Source of the DNA: Pseudomonas asiatica
GTDB lineage: Bacteria > Pseudomonadota > Gammaproteobacteria > Pseudomonadales > Pseudomonadaceae
NCBI RefSeq assembly: GCF_009932335.1
Contig: NZ_BLJF01000003.1
Span: forward strand, 930,001-994,000
Direction of reading: 5' to 3'
DNA length: 64,000 nt
Made by a program: the position numbers and the translations under genes
Part shown: positions 56,264 to 64,000 of the stretch, in pieces
How positions within the stretch are numbered: the stretch's first letter is position 1
Layout of the letters: each line of letters opens with the position of its first letter
Notes under the pieces: generated by a model
Database searches by the model: none
Told to the model about the DNA's origin: nothing
The model's input: only the letters and a program-made list of their open reading frames with translations

Positions 56264-56370
56264 TTGGGGGCGCTTTGCGCCCCTTTCGCGACACAAGGCC
56301 GCTCCTACAAGGGTACGCGAACCCCTGTAGGAGCGGCCTTGTGTCGCGAAAGGGCTGCAATGCAGCCCCC
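56264..56370. repeat. REP inverted pair before the NYN gene
   Basis: cgcgacacaaggccgctcct and the inverse aggagcggccttgtgtcgcg, with outer GGGGGC arms; between the DUF2076 and NYN genes. Confidence 0.85.
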
Positions 56371-56400
56371 AGCATTCCAGGCCGACCAAGGGGTTCCAAG

Positions 56401-56880
56401 GTGAAAAAGATCGCGCTGTTCGCCGATGTGCAGAACCTCTACTACACCGTGCGCCAGGCCCACGGCTGCCATTTCAACTACACCGCCCTGTGGGCCGATG
56501 TCAGCAGCGAAGGTCAGATCGTCGAGGCCGTGGCCTATGCCATCGACCGTGGCGACAGCAAACAGCAACAGTTCCAGCAGATCCTGCGCAACCTCGGTTT
56601 CGATGTGCGCCTCAAACCCTTCATCCAGCGCAGCGATGGCTCGGCCAAAGGTGACTGGGATGTGGGTATTACCCTGGATGTGATCGACGCCGCCAGCCGC
56701 GTCGACCAAGTGGTACTGGCCTCCGGCGATGGCGATTTCGACCTGCTGCTGGAGCGGGTGATACAGCGCCATGGCACCGAGGCAGTGGTGTATGGTGTGC
56801 CCGGGCTTACCGCACTGTCGCTGATCCGTGCCGCCACCCGTTATGTGCCCATCGAGGGTGCGCTGTTGCTCAAACACTGA
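56401..56880 (+). CDS. NYN domain protein (LabA/DUF88 family, putative RNase)
   Basis: A 159-residue single-domain NYN/PIN-like protein. The acidic metal-binding residues are visible in ALFADVQNLYYTVRQAHG (Asp9), GDWDVGITLDVIDAASRVD and VVLASGDGDFDLLLERVIQR. NYN domains are predicted RNases. The GTG at 56401 (VKKIALFADVQN) is chosen because AAGGGG stands just upstream. Close linkage (9 bases) with the exonuclease gene makes a shared role in nucleic-acid turnover likely. Confidence 0.85.
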   Translation: MKKIALFADVQNLYYTVRQAHGCHFNYTALWADVSSEGQIVEAVAYAIDRGDSKQQQFQQILRNLGFDVRLKPFIQRSDGSAKGDWDVGITLDVIDAASRVDQVVLASGDGDFDLLLERVIQRHGTEAVVYGVPGLTALSLIRAATRYVPIEGALLLKH

Positions 56881-56889
56881 GGCCCCTGC

Positions 56890-57495
56890 ATGGAACGTAT
56901 CGCTGTCATCGACTTTGAAACCACCGGCATCAGCCCCGGCGCCGGCTGCCGCGCCACCGAGGTGGCGGTGGTGATGCTGGAGGGCGGGCGCATCGTCGAG
57001 CGCTACCAGAGCCTGATGAACGCGGGTGTGCCGGTACCGGCATTCGTCGCCGGGCTCACTGGTATCACCACCGCCATGCTGCGCAGTGCGCCGCCGGTGG
57101 ACAAGGTGATGAACGAAGTGGCCGAGTTCGTTGATGGCACCCCGTTGCTGGCACACAATGCCGCCTTCGACCAGAAGTTCTGGGACTACGAACTGGGCCG
57201 CATCGGCCGTAGCCGCAGCCAGGCCTTCGCCTGCTCCTTGCTGCTGTCACGGCGCCTGTTGCCGGCGGCACCGAACCACAAACTGGGCACCCTGACCCGC
57301 TGGGCCGGGCTGCCGGATACCGGTACCGCGCACCGGGCCATGGCCGATGCCGAAATGGCCGCCAACCTGCTGCAACACCTGGCTGGTGTGCTGCGCCAGG
57401 GCCATGGTGTACAGCAACTCTCGCACGACCTGCTCTGCCGCCTGCAGAAAACCCCGGCCGCCAAGGTTCGTGAAACCCTGGCCAGGTTCTGTTAG
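56890..57495 (+). CDS. DnaQ-like 3'-5' exonuclease
   Basis: This 201-residue DEDDh exonuclease has Exo I AVIDFETTGISPGAGCRATE (Asp8, Glu10), Exo II LAHNAAFDQKFWDYELG and Exo III TAHRAMADAEMAANLLQHLA (His-x4-Asp). It is close to the DNA polymerase III epsilon proofreading fold, but stand-alone. It is probably expressed with the NYN gene. The stop overlaps the convergent Lrp-type gene by 4 bases. Confidence 0.9.
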   Translation: MERIAVIDFETTGISPGAGCRATEVAVVMLEGGRIVERYQSLMNAGVPVPAFVAGLTGITTAMLRSAPPVDKVMNEVAEFVDGTPLLAHNAAFDQKFWDYELGRIGRSRSQAFACSLLLSRRLLPAAPNHKLGTLTRWAGLPDTGTAHRAMADAEMAANLLQHLAGVLRQGHGVQQLSHDLLCRLQKTPAAKVRETLARFC

Positions 57496-57941
57496 GGCTT
57501 CTTCTCCAGTTGCGCCAGCGGCACCCGCCGCTCCACAGCGCTGGAGAGAATGATCGAGGTCTTGCTGAAGCCGAACTGCGCGACCCGGTTGATCAGCTCT
57601 TCAAGCTCCGGCATCGAACCCACCGCTGCCTGCATGATGACGCAGGGGTCGCCGGTTACCCGGTGGCATTCGGTCAATTGGGGGATCTGGGTCAACGCTT
57701 CGTAGGCCTGCTGGTTGCCGTGGCTGGCCAGGCGCAGTTCGATCACGCACTGGATCGGCAGGCCGATCTTGCTCATGTCGACCTTGGCCTGGTAGCCGGT
57801 GATAACCCCGCTGGCCTCGAGCTTGGCCACCCGCTCGGCCACCGCCGGCGCCGACAGGTTCACCTGGCGCGCCAGTTGCGCGAAGGTGGCGCGGCCATTG
57901 TCGAGCAGGGCGGCGAGCAGCATGCGGTCGTACTTGTCCAT
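57492..57941 (-). CDS. Lrp/AsnC family transcriptional regulator
   Basis: A 149-residue regulator: winged helix in LLAALLDNGRATFAQLARQV ... LSAPAVAERVAKLEASGVI, then the RAM domain (PIQCVIELRLASHGNQQAYE; ECHRVTGDPCVIMQAAVGSM). Such proteins bind amino acids. It is divergent from the DMT exporter gene, with a palindrome (58028-58044) between, so it probably controls that exporter and itself. Confidence 0.88.
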   Translation of the reverse strand: MDKYDRMLLAALLDNGRATFAQLARQVNLSAPAVAERVAKLEASGVITGYQAKVDMSKIGLPIQCVIELRLASHGNQQAYEALTQIPQLTECHRVTGDPCVIMQAAVGSMPELEELINRVAQFGFSKTSIILSSAVERRVPLAQLEKKP

Positions 57942-58027
57942 GGGTTATTCCTGCCTGGTTTCGATTCGATTGAAAAGCATCCGAATAACCATGCAATGCA
58001 AAGTGTTCGGGTAATTTAAAGCTGTTT

Positions 58028-58044
58028 TGTAACTTAAGTTTACA
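58028..58044. promoter_or_regulatory. Palindrome TGTAACTTAAGTTTACA, likely Lrp-type operator
   Basis: Imperfect 17-base dyad with the perfect core AACTTAAGTT, between the divergent Lrp-type regulator and DMT exporter genes. The size and site suit an Lrp/AsnC operator. Confidence 0.55.
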
Positions 58045-58095
58045 CGGTGGCCTTTCTAAACTAAGCCACCCGTAAACGGATTTCGAGTGTTTCCC

Positions 58096-59016
58096 ATGCC
58101 TGCCTCCCGTCGCTTCCCGTTGTTGCTCATTGGCGCTTTCCTGGCTTTGTACCTGGTCTGGGGCTCCACCTACCTGTTCATTCGCATAGGCGTCGAGAGC
58201 TGGCCACCGATGCTCATGGCCGGGGTGCGCTTCCTGATTGCCGGGGGCCTGCTGTATGGCTTCTTGCGCTGGCGCGGTGTGCCGGCACCGACCTGGCCGC
58301 AGTGGCGGGCTGCGGGGGCGATTGGTTTCCTGCTGCTCAGCTGTGGTAACGGTGGCGTGACCGTGGCCGAGCATGCCGGTGTGGCCTCTGGCGTCGCTGC
58401 GCTGGCGGTGGCGACGGTGCCGCTGTTCACGTTGCTGTTCGGCCTGCTGTTCGGGCACCGCAATTCGAAGCTGGAGTGGGCGGGGATCGCCCTCGGGTTG
58501 GTGGGTATCGGCCTGCTGAACCTGGGCTCCAACCTTCAGGCAAGCCCGATTGGCGCAGCGCTGATCATCTTTGCGGCGGCGTCGTGGGCGTTCGGCTCGG
58601 TGTGGAGCAAGACCTTGCCGCTGCCCCAGGGGCCCATGGCCAGCGCCGCGGAAATGCTCGTTGGTGGCGCTGTGTTGCTGCTCGGCAGCGCGCTGTCTGG
58701 CGAGCGCATGACGCAGATGCCGACCGCTGCCGGCTGGGGGGCACTGGCCTACCTGGTGTTCTTCGGTTCGATCCTGGCGTTCAGTGCCTACATGTACTTG
58801 CTCAAGCACGTGCGCCCCGCAGCTGCCACCAGCTATGCCTACGTCAACCCAGCGGTGGCCGTGCTGCTGGGCATCGTCTTTGCCGGTGAGCAGATTGGTG
58901 CCGAAGAATGTGTGGCGATGGCGGTGATCATTGGCGCGGTGGTGCTGATCGGCCTGCCGCAGTGGCGCAAGGCACCTGAGCCGGCGCAGCCGTTGAAAGG
59001 CGAAATCTGCAAGTAG
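58096..59016 (+). CDS. DMT superfamily (EamA) exporter
   Basis: A 306-residue transporter with ten predicted membrane helices in two EamA repeats: LYLVWGSTYLFIRIGVESWP at the start, SGVAALAVATVPLFTLLFGL in the first repeat and AATSYAYVNPAVAVLLGIVF in the second. YedA-like. DMT proteins with an Lrp-type neighbour often export amino acids, so amino-acid or drug efflux is a fair guess. ATG 58096 is favoured over GTG 58087. Confidence 0.87.
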   Translation: MPASRRFPLLLIGAFLALYLVWGSTYLFIRIGVESWPPMLMAGVRFLIAGGLLYGFLRWRGVPAPTWPQWRAAGAIGFLLLSCGNGGVTVAEHAGVASGVAALAVATVPLFTLLFGLLFGHRNSKLEWAGIALGLVGIGLLNLGSNLQASPIGAALIIFAAASWAFGSVWSKTLPLPQGPMASAAEMLVGGAVLLLGSALSGERMTQMPTAAGWGALAYLVFFGSILAFSAYMYLLKHVRPAAATSYAYVNPAVAVLLGIVFAGEQIGAEECVAMAVIIGAVVLIGLPQWRKAPEPAQPLKGEICK

Positions 59017-59071
59017 GCAGGGGTGATGCGGTAAACTTGCCGCCTTCGCTGAACCCCCTGACGGTATTGCC

Positions 59072-60403
59072 ATGAATTTCGCCAAACTCGGCCTGATCGA
59101 ACCGTTGCTGCGCACCCTGCAGCAACTGGACTACACCACCCCGACCCCGGTGCAGGCCAAGGCCATCCCCGCCGTGCTGGCCGGCCGCGACCTGATGGCC
59201 GCGGCCCAGACCGGCACCGGCAAGACCGCGGGCTTTGCCCTGCCTGTGCTGCAGCGCCTGGCGCTGGAAGGCGAAAAGGTGGCCAGCAACTCGATCCGCG
59301 CGCTGGTGCTGGTGCCCACTCGTGAGCTGGCCGAGCAGGTGCACAACAACGTGCGCGAGTACGCCGAGAACCTGCCGCTGAGCACCTACGCGGTGTATGG
59401 CGGGGTCAGCATCAACCCGCAGATGATGCGCCTGCGCCGTGGCGTCGACCTGCTGGTGGCCACCCCGGGGCGCTTGCTCGACCTGTTCCGGCAGAACGCC
59501 GTGAAGTTCAACCAGGTGCAGACCCTGGTGCTGGACGAAGCCGACCGCATGCTCGACCTGGGCTTTGCCGAAGAGCTGCAGTCGGTGTACGCCGCGCTGC
59601 CACGCAAGCGCCAGACGTTGCTGTTCTCCGCCACTTTTTCCGAGCAGATCCGCATGCTGGCGGGGCTGGCCCTGAACGACCCGCTGAGCATCGAAGTCAG
59701 CCCGCGCAATGCCACGGCCACCAGCGTCAAGCAGTGGCTGGTGCCTGTGGATAAAAAACGCAAGGTCGACCTGTTCTGCCACCTGCTGCGCAAGCAGCGC
59801 TGGAAGCAGGTGCTGGTGTTCGCCAAGACCCGTAATGGCGTCGATCAACTGGTGGAGCGCTTGCTGGCCGAGGGTGTGAATGCCGACGGTATCCACGGTG
59901 ACCGCCCGCAGGCCACTCGCCAGCGCGCGCTGGACAGCTTCAAGGCCCGCGAAATCCAGGTGCTTGTGGCGACCGATGTGGCGGCCCGCGGCCTGGATAT
60001 CGATGACTTGCCGCTGGTGGTCAACCTTGACCTGCCGATCGTTGCCGAGGATTACGTGCACCGCATCGGGCGTACCGGGCGGGCGGGCAACAAGGGCGAG
60101 GCGATCTCGCTGGTGTGTGCCGATGAAGTGCAGCTGCTGGCGGCGATCGAAGTGCTGACCCGGCAGACCCTGCCGCGTCATGAAGAGCCGGACTTCATCC
60201 CTGACCACCGGGTGCCGATGACCGACGCCAGTGGCCAGGTGATCAAGAAGCCGAAGAAGCCCAAGAAGCCGAAGGAAAACAGCGCCAAGCGCGGCTTGGG
60301 GCGCTGGATGGACAGTGCTGAATCAGGCAGTGCGGAGCCGGCGGTGAAGGCAGTGCGCAAGGTGCCGAGCTTCAATGGTGGGGCGCGCAAGCGTAAGCCT
60401 TGA
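59072..60403 (+). CDS. rhlE: DEAD-box ATP-dependent RNA helicase (RhlE-like)
   Basis: The 443-residue helicase has the Q motif (TTPTPVQAKAIP), Walker A AAQTGTGKTAGFALPVL (about residues 44-60), DEAD box LVLDEADRMLDLGF (about 156-169), SAT, and motif VI YVHRIGRTGRAG. The basic, Lys/Pro-rich tail (KKPKKPKKPKENS) fits RhlE, which assists ribosome and RNA turnover. RhlE versus other DEAD proteins is decided by overall pattern only; Pseudomonas has several such genes. Confidence 0.85.
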   Translation: MNFAKLGLIEPLLRTLQQLDYTTPTPVQAKAIPAVLAGRDLMAAAQTGTGKTAGFALPVLQRLALEGEKVASNSIRALVLVPTRELAEQVHNNVREYAENLPLSTYAVYGGVSINPQMMRLRRGVDLLVATPGRLLDLFRQNAVKFNQVQTLVLDEADRMLDLGFAEELQSVYAALPRKRQTLLFSATFSEQIRMLAGLALNDPLSIEVSPRNATATSVKQWLVPVDKKRKVDLFCHLLRKQRWKQVLVFAKTRNGVDQLVERLLAEGVNADGIHGDRPQATRQRALDSFKAREIQVLVATDVAARGLDIDDLPLVVNLDLPIVAEDYVHRIGRTGRAGNKGEAISLVCADEVQLLAAIEVLTRQTLPRHEEPDFIPDHRVPMTDASGQVIKKPKKPKKPKENSAKRGLGRWMDSAESGSAEPAVKAVRKVPSFNGGARKRKP

Positions 60404-60413
60404 TTGCCTGACC

Positions 60414-60502
60414 TGGCCTCATCGCCGGCAAGCCGGCTCCCACAGTTACTGCGCTGCTCTCAAGGCCACTGCTGTACCTGTGGGAGCTGGTTTGCCGGCG
60501 AT
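60414..60502. repeat. REP inverted pair after the helicase gene
   Basis: ggcctcatcgccggcaagcc and the inverse tttgccggcgat, with inner arms ctcccacag / ctgtgggag; between the convergent helicase and flavoprotein genes. Confidence 0.75.
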
Positions 60503-60529
60503 GGGTTGCAAAGCAGCCCCGACAATCTG

Positions 60530-61771
60530 TCAGGAAACCCGCATAACCCAATTCGCCGCCGCCCGTCCGGCGCGCAAGCCGCTGGCAAAGCACGCTGTCA
60601 GCAGATACCCCCCAGTCGGCGCCTCCCAGTCCAGCATCTCGCCGGCACAGAACACCCCCGGCATGCCCTTGACCATCAAGCCTTCATCCAGCCCCTCGAA
60701 ACGCACCCCACCCGCGCTGCTGATCGCTTCATCCAGCGGCCGCGTGCGTATCAGTGTTATCGGCAAGGCCTTGATCGCTTTCGCCAAGGCATCAGGGTTG
60801 GCAAAGGTCGCTTGATCGGTCAGCTCGCGCAGCAGCGCAGCCTTGACCCCATCGATACCCAGCTGGCTGTGCAGGTGCTTGGCCATGGAGCGCGAACCCC
60901 GTGGTTTGGCCAGCGCCTGGGCAATCTTGTCCACAGGCTTGTCCGGCACCAGGTCGAGCAGCAACACCCCGTGGCCCTCACGGTTGATGGCCTCGCGCAC
61001 CGGCGCTGACCATGCATACACCAGGCTGCCTTCCACACCCTGCGCGGTGAGGATGAACTCGCCCTTGCGCGGCACGCTGCCGGGAACGCTAAGGGCAATG
61101 TTCTTCAACGGCGCACCGGCGAACTTGTCCTTGAGCAGCGCGCTCCAGCCTGCCACTTCAAAACCGCAGTTGCTGGGCTGCAAGGGCGAGATATCCACAG
61201 CCCGTTCGGCCAGCAGCGGCTGCCAACTACCGTCCGAGCCCAGTCGCGCCCAGCTGCCGCCACCCAGCGCCAGCACCACCACGGCGGCCTTCACCAGCCG
61301 CTCGCCTTGTGGATAAGCAATCCGCAATGCACCCTCGGCATTCCAGCCCAACCAGCGGTGACGGGTGTGGATAACTACTCCGCTGTCGCGCAGGCGCTTG
61401 AGCCAGGCGCGCAGTAGTGGCGCGGCTTTCATGTCGGTGGGGAACACCCGGCCCGAGGTGCCGACGAAGGTTTCGATGCCCAGGCCGTGAATCCACTGGC
61501 GCAAGGCGTCGGCATCGAAGTCGTGCAGCAGCGCGGCGATTTCGCCCTGGCGCTCGGCATACCGGCTGACGAACGCCGGGTAGGGCTCGGAATGGGTGAT
61601 GTTCATGCCACCGACACCCGCCAGCAGGAACTTGCGACCCACCGAAGGCATGGCATCGAACACCTCGACCGCCAGGCCCGCCTGGGCCAGTGCTTCGGCG
61701 GCCATCAGGCCGGCTGGGCCGCCGCCGATGACGACTGCGAGGGGAGGGGAGGCGGGGCTCAGATCAGGCAT
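60530..61771 (-). CDS. FAD-dependent oxidoreductase, HI0933/YhiN (BaiN-like) family
   Basis: A 413-residue flavoprotein: N-terminal dinucleotide motif AVVIGGGPAGLMAAEALAQA (residues about 12-31), the family mark GVGGMNITHSEPYPAF, then FVGTSGRVFPTDMKAAPLLR and the C-terminal FAD part GGYLLTACFASGLRAGRAAA. The HI0933 family has no agreed reaction; one member (BaiN) acts on bile acids in gut bacteria. No clear partner next to it. Confidence 0.88.
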   Translation of the reverse strand: MPDLSPASPPLAVVIGGGPAGLMAAEALAQAGLAVEVFDAMPSVGRKFLLAGVGGMNITHSEPYPAFVSRYAERQGEIAALLHDFDADALRQWIHGLGIETFVGTSGRVFPTDMKAAPLLRAWLKRLRDSGVVIHTRHRWLGWNAEGALRIAYPQGERLVKAAVVVLALGGGSWARLGSDGSWQPLLAERAVDISPLQPSNCGFEVAGWSALLKDKFAGAPLKNIALSVPGSVPRKGEFILTAQGVEGSLVYAWSAPVREAINREGHGVLLLDLVPDKPVDKIAQALAKPRGSRSMAKHLHSQLGIDGVKAALLRELTDQATFANPDALAKAIKALPITLIRTRPLDEAISSAGGVRFEGLDEGLMVKGMPGVFCAGEMLDWEAPTGGYLLTACFASGLRAGRAAANWVMRVS

Positions 61772-61919
61772 GGTGGGCAGCAGGCTGTGGAAAAGAGGCG
61801 CATTCTAGCGCAGCGCGGCCTGTGGAAGCACTGCTCAAAAAATGATCAGAGCTTTGCAGGCCTTGCCTGTAAAGGGCTGCAGCGCCTTTCCCGCAGGTTA
61901 TCCACAAGCGGTTCCACAG

Positions 61920-62834
61920 TCATTGTGAACAACCGATGACGCGTGCCGCGCTGTGATGAAGGATGCCATGGCGCCTGGCCAGGGCTGCGCGGTCCTTGCT
62001 GTAGCCACCGCCGATCACGCCCACCACCGGGATGTCGCGGCCCAGGCAGTGGCGCAGCACCGCTTCGTCACGGGCGGCAACGCCTGCATCGGTCAGTTGC
62101 AGATAGCCCAGGGCGTCGTCCTTGTGCACATCGACCCCGGCGTCGTACAGCACCAGGTCGGGTCGATAGAGTGGCAGCAGGTAGTTGAGGGCGTCGTCCA
62201 CCACCTTCAGGTAGGCCATGTCGCCCATGCCGCGGGGCAGGGGGATGTCCCAATCGCTTTGCGCCTTGCGCGCCGGGAAGTTCTGTTCGCAGTGCAGCGA
62301 GACGGTGATGGCGTCTGGTGTGTCGTGCAGGATGCGCGCGGTGCCGTCACCCTGATGCACATCGCAGTCGAAGATCAGCACCCGGTGTACCCGGCCAGCC
62401 TCCAGCAGGTAGCGGCTGATCACGGCGAGGTCGTTGAAGATGCAGAAGCCGGCAGGGTGGTCGTAATGGGCGTGGTGGGTGCCGCCGGCAAGGTGGCAGG
62501 CGATGCCGTGCTGCAGCGCCATCTCGGCGCTCAGCAGGGAGCCGCCTACGGCGCGCACGGTACGCCGGGCCAGGGCCTCGCTCCAGGGCAGGCCGAGGCG
62601 GCGCTGGTCCTCGCGTGACAGGTCGCCGTTCATGTAGCGCTCGATGTAGCTGCGGTCGTGGGCCAGGGCGAGGATGTCGTTGGGACAGATGTCCGGGCGC
62701 AGCAGGGCTTGGTCTGTGGTCAGCCCGCTGTCGATCAAGTGGTCGTGCAGCAGGCGGAACTTGTCCATGGGGAAGCGGTGTTCGGCAGGGAACTCCGGGC
62801 TGTAGTCTTCGTGGTAGATCAGCGGCAACGGCAT
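61920..62834 (-). CDS. Histone deacetylase family (amidohydrolase-like) protein
   Basis: A 304-residue arginase-fold zinc hydrolase: PLIYHEDYSPEFPAEHRFPM at the start, AGGTHHAHYDHPAGFCIFND, the zinc site in IFDCDVHQGDGTARILHDTP (Asp, His) and VLYDAGVDVHKDDALGYLQL, and the C-terminal VIGGGYSKD. Bacterial members act on acetylated polyamines or other amides; the substrate here is unknown. A longer start at 62873 (MARSALAPIATPP) is possible; the ATG at 62834 is where similarity starts. Confidence 0.88.
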   Translation of the reverse strand: MPLPLIYHEDYSPEFPAEHRFPMDKFRLLHDHLIDSGLTTDQALLRPDICPNDILALAHDRSYIERYMNGDLSREDQRRLGLPWSEALARRTVRAVGGSLLSAEMALQHGIACHLAGGTHHAHYDHPAGFCIFNDLAVISRYLLEAGRVHRVLIFDCDVHQGDGTARILHDTPDAITVSLHCEQNFPARKAQSDWDIPLPRGMGDMAYLKVVDDALNYLLPLYRPDLVLYDAGVDVHKDDALGYLQLTDAGVAARDEAVLRHCLGRDIPVVGVIGGGYSKDRAALARRHGILHHSAARVIGCSQ

Positions 62835-62893
62835 GGGTGGGGTCGCAATCGGGGCCAGTGCTGATCTTGCCATGAGCTTGCTGGCCGATCACG

Positions 62894-62985
62894 TGTAGGA
62901 GCAGCCTTGTGCTGCGAAAGGGCCGGCATGCAGGACAATGTTCTGTTGCGGCTATGGCCTCTTCGCAGCACAAGGCTGCTCCTGC
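62894..62985. repeat. REP inverted pair
   Basis: tgtaggagcagccttgtgct and the inverse agcacaaggctgctcctgca, between two minus-strand genes (HDAC-like and histidine phosphatase). Confidence 0.8.
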
Positions 62986-63017
62986 ACGGAGTAGCGACAA
63001 CCTGGACGATTGGCGTG

Positions 63018-63704
63018 TTATTTCGTGGTACTAGCCAGCACCCGCTGCCAGTCCGGCTCGTTCAGGCGGCCGAGGATGCGTGTCTTGCCATTGCCATCCA
63101 CCGAAACGAACAGCGCACTGGCATAGCCGCTCTCACGCTCGCCCCCCGCAACTTTCTGCTGGCGGGCAAAATGGTCGATGCAGCCGTTGTGGGTCACCAG
63201 CACCAGGTTATGCCCCGGTCGTTTGTGTGCCAGCGCTTCGCTGGCGAACTGGCTGTCACAGCTTTCCAGCCAGCCCTCACTGGCCACCGCCTGGCCAAGG
63301 ATGAAATGCGCGGTTTGCCGTGTGCGCAGTTTCGGGCTGCTGAGCATATCGGCGTTGTTAAGGCCCAGCTGGTGCATCCCTTGGCCAACACGCCCGGCAG
63401 CCTGGCTGCCGGCCACGGTTATGCCGGTGGGGTCGTCCAGGCACGGGCCGGGGGCGCTGTCGCAGCGCTCGGCGTGGCGGATCATCACGATCACCGCACC
63501 GTCGGCCCAGTCCTGCAGCAGGCCGCTGTCACTCAATTGTCGTTCGTTGCCAAGGTCCACGATGTGCGTCCTCGTCGCCAGCCAGGTGCTCAACGCCGCC
63601 ACGACCATGCACAGGCCAAGGGCGGCACCGAGGGCTTTGCGGGTCAGGCGTCGCTTGCGCCGGGCGTGGATGGCAGGGTGTCCAAGGGTGTTGCTCGATA
63701 GCAT
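63018..63704 (-). CDS. Membrane-anchored histidine phosphatase family protein
   Basis: A 228-residue protein with one N-terminal membrane anchor (KALGAALGLCMVVAALSTWL) after a basic cytoplasmic tail, and a periplasmic histidine-phosphatase domain. The phospho-accepting His is in VIVMIRHAERCDSAPG; the second His is in NLVLVTHNGCIDHFARQ. Related proteins (Ais/PmrG) work on lipopolysaccharide heptose phosphates in enterics. Two paired Cys suggest disulfides. ATG at 63704 has GGAGC 6 bases upstream; longer in-frame starts lack one. Confidence 0.82.
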   Translation of the reverse strand: MLSSNTLGHPAIHARRKRRLTRKALGAALGLCMVVAALSTWLATRTHIVDLGNERQLSDSGLLQDWADGAVIVMIRHAERCDSAPGPCLDDPTGITVAGSQAAGRVGQGMHQLGLNNADMLSSPKLRTRQTAHFILGQAVASEGWLESCDSQFASEALAHKRPGHNLVLVTHNGCIDHFARQQKVAGGERESGYASALFVSVDGNGKTRILGRLNEPDWQRVLASTTK

Positions 63705-63883
63705 GCGTTGCTCCGTTGGCATGGTCGCGGCTGGCGCGGCGGTGTTGGCTGGCATCCTGCCAACTGGCCTGTCGGGGGGCGGTGAAGGGCGTGTGAAAAT
63801 TGCATTCGGGCGCGCCGGTTGGGTGAAACCTGCACCCGCGCCTACGCTGTAAACTGCAAGACGGTAAAACCGGAGCACGCCCG

Positions 63884-64000
63884 ATGACCCCTATCCTGCA
63901 ACTGGAAAGCGCGCGGCTGGTACTGCGCCAATGGCACGACGACGACCTGCGCGAGTTCGCCGCCCTGTGTGCCGACCCGCAGGTGATGCGCTACTTCCCG
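63884..64000 (+). CDS. GNAT family N-acetyltransferase (5' part, cut by right edge)
   Basis: Thirty-nine codons (MTPILQLESARLVLRQWHDD DLREFAALCADP-type start) that match the N-terminus of RimJ/RimL-like GNAT acetyltransferases ('L-x-T/S-x-R-L-x-L-R ... A-D-P-x-V-M-R-Y'). The acetyl-CoA motif would lie beyond the edge. CGGAG stands about 9 bases before the ATG. Divergent from the histidine phosphatase gene. Confidence 0.8.
   Translation, partial: MTPILQLESARLVLRQWHDDDLREFAALCADPQVMRYFP

Overview
The window looks like a chromosome segment of a fluorescent Pseudomonas of the P. putida group. The backbone is GC-rich. Its gene order (proA-nadD-rsfS-rlmH-mrdA-rodA-mltB-rlpA-dacA-ybeD-lipB-lipA; holA-lptE-leuS; lnt-corC-ybeY-ybeZ; hemL-thiE-thiD) is typical of Pseudomonas. 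The intergenic regions carry the paired inverted REP sequences ('gtaggagcggccttgtgtcgc' class) seen throughout P. putida genomes. The species call is inference from these traits; no search was run.

Layout. 1-4.5 kb: prmA (cut by the left edge), a MaoC-type hydratase, a CidA/LrgA-CidB/LrgB pair, a Lon-substrate-domain protein and a DedA-PAP2 membrane phosphatase. 4.5-13.4 kb: the DNA-3-methyladenine glycosylase gene mpg, split in two by an AT-rich integrated element of about 8.2 kb (4911-13133). 13.7-25.1 kb: the cell-elongation and peptidoglycan cluster with NAD, proline and lipoate genes. 25.2-32.4 kb: ldcA, a lytic transglycosylase, arfA, holA, lptE and leuS. 33-38.4 kb: an ElyC-type protein, lnt, corC, ybeY and ybeZ, and a DUF1820 gene. 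38.4-42 kb: a Sel1/TPR protein, hemL, thiE and thiD. 42.2-48.4 kb: a 7TM sensor kinase, aidB, amn and rluE. 48.5-64 kb: small membrane proteins, two Lrp-type regulators, a cation-efflux protein, hrpB, a NYN protein, a DnaQ-like exonuclease, a DMT exporter, a DEAD-box helicase, a flavoprotein, a histone-deacetylase-like hydrolase, a histidine phosphatase and the start of a GNAT acetyltransferase.

The notable object is the element in mpg. It carries a large serine recombinase beside its right end, a MobC-like relaxosome protein, a MobA-type HUH relaxase, a phage-GPA-like HUH replication initiator, several small unknown proteins and one exported protein. It therefore resembles an integrative and mobilizable element that may also replicate as a rolling circle. 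An 8-bp direct repeat (GACTTGAT) flanks it. Joining the flanks at one copy regenerates an uninterrupted 222-codon mpg reading frame, so excision would restore a DNA-repair gene. The element ends form a roughly 50-bp imperfect dyad when joined, as expected of a serine-integrase attP. The relaxase and the replication gene each look frameshifted, and every break can be explained by one missing base in an A run. That means either sequence errors or real decay.

The remaining genes are mostly housekeeping. Starts were chosen by ribosome-binding sites and family length; where a longer in-frame ORF exists it was trimmed.
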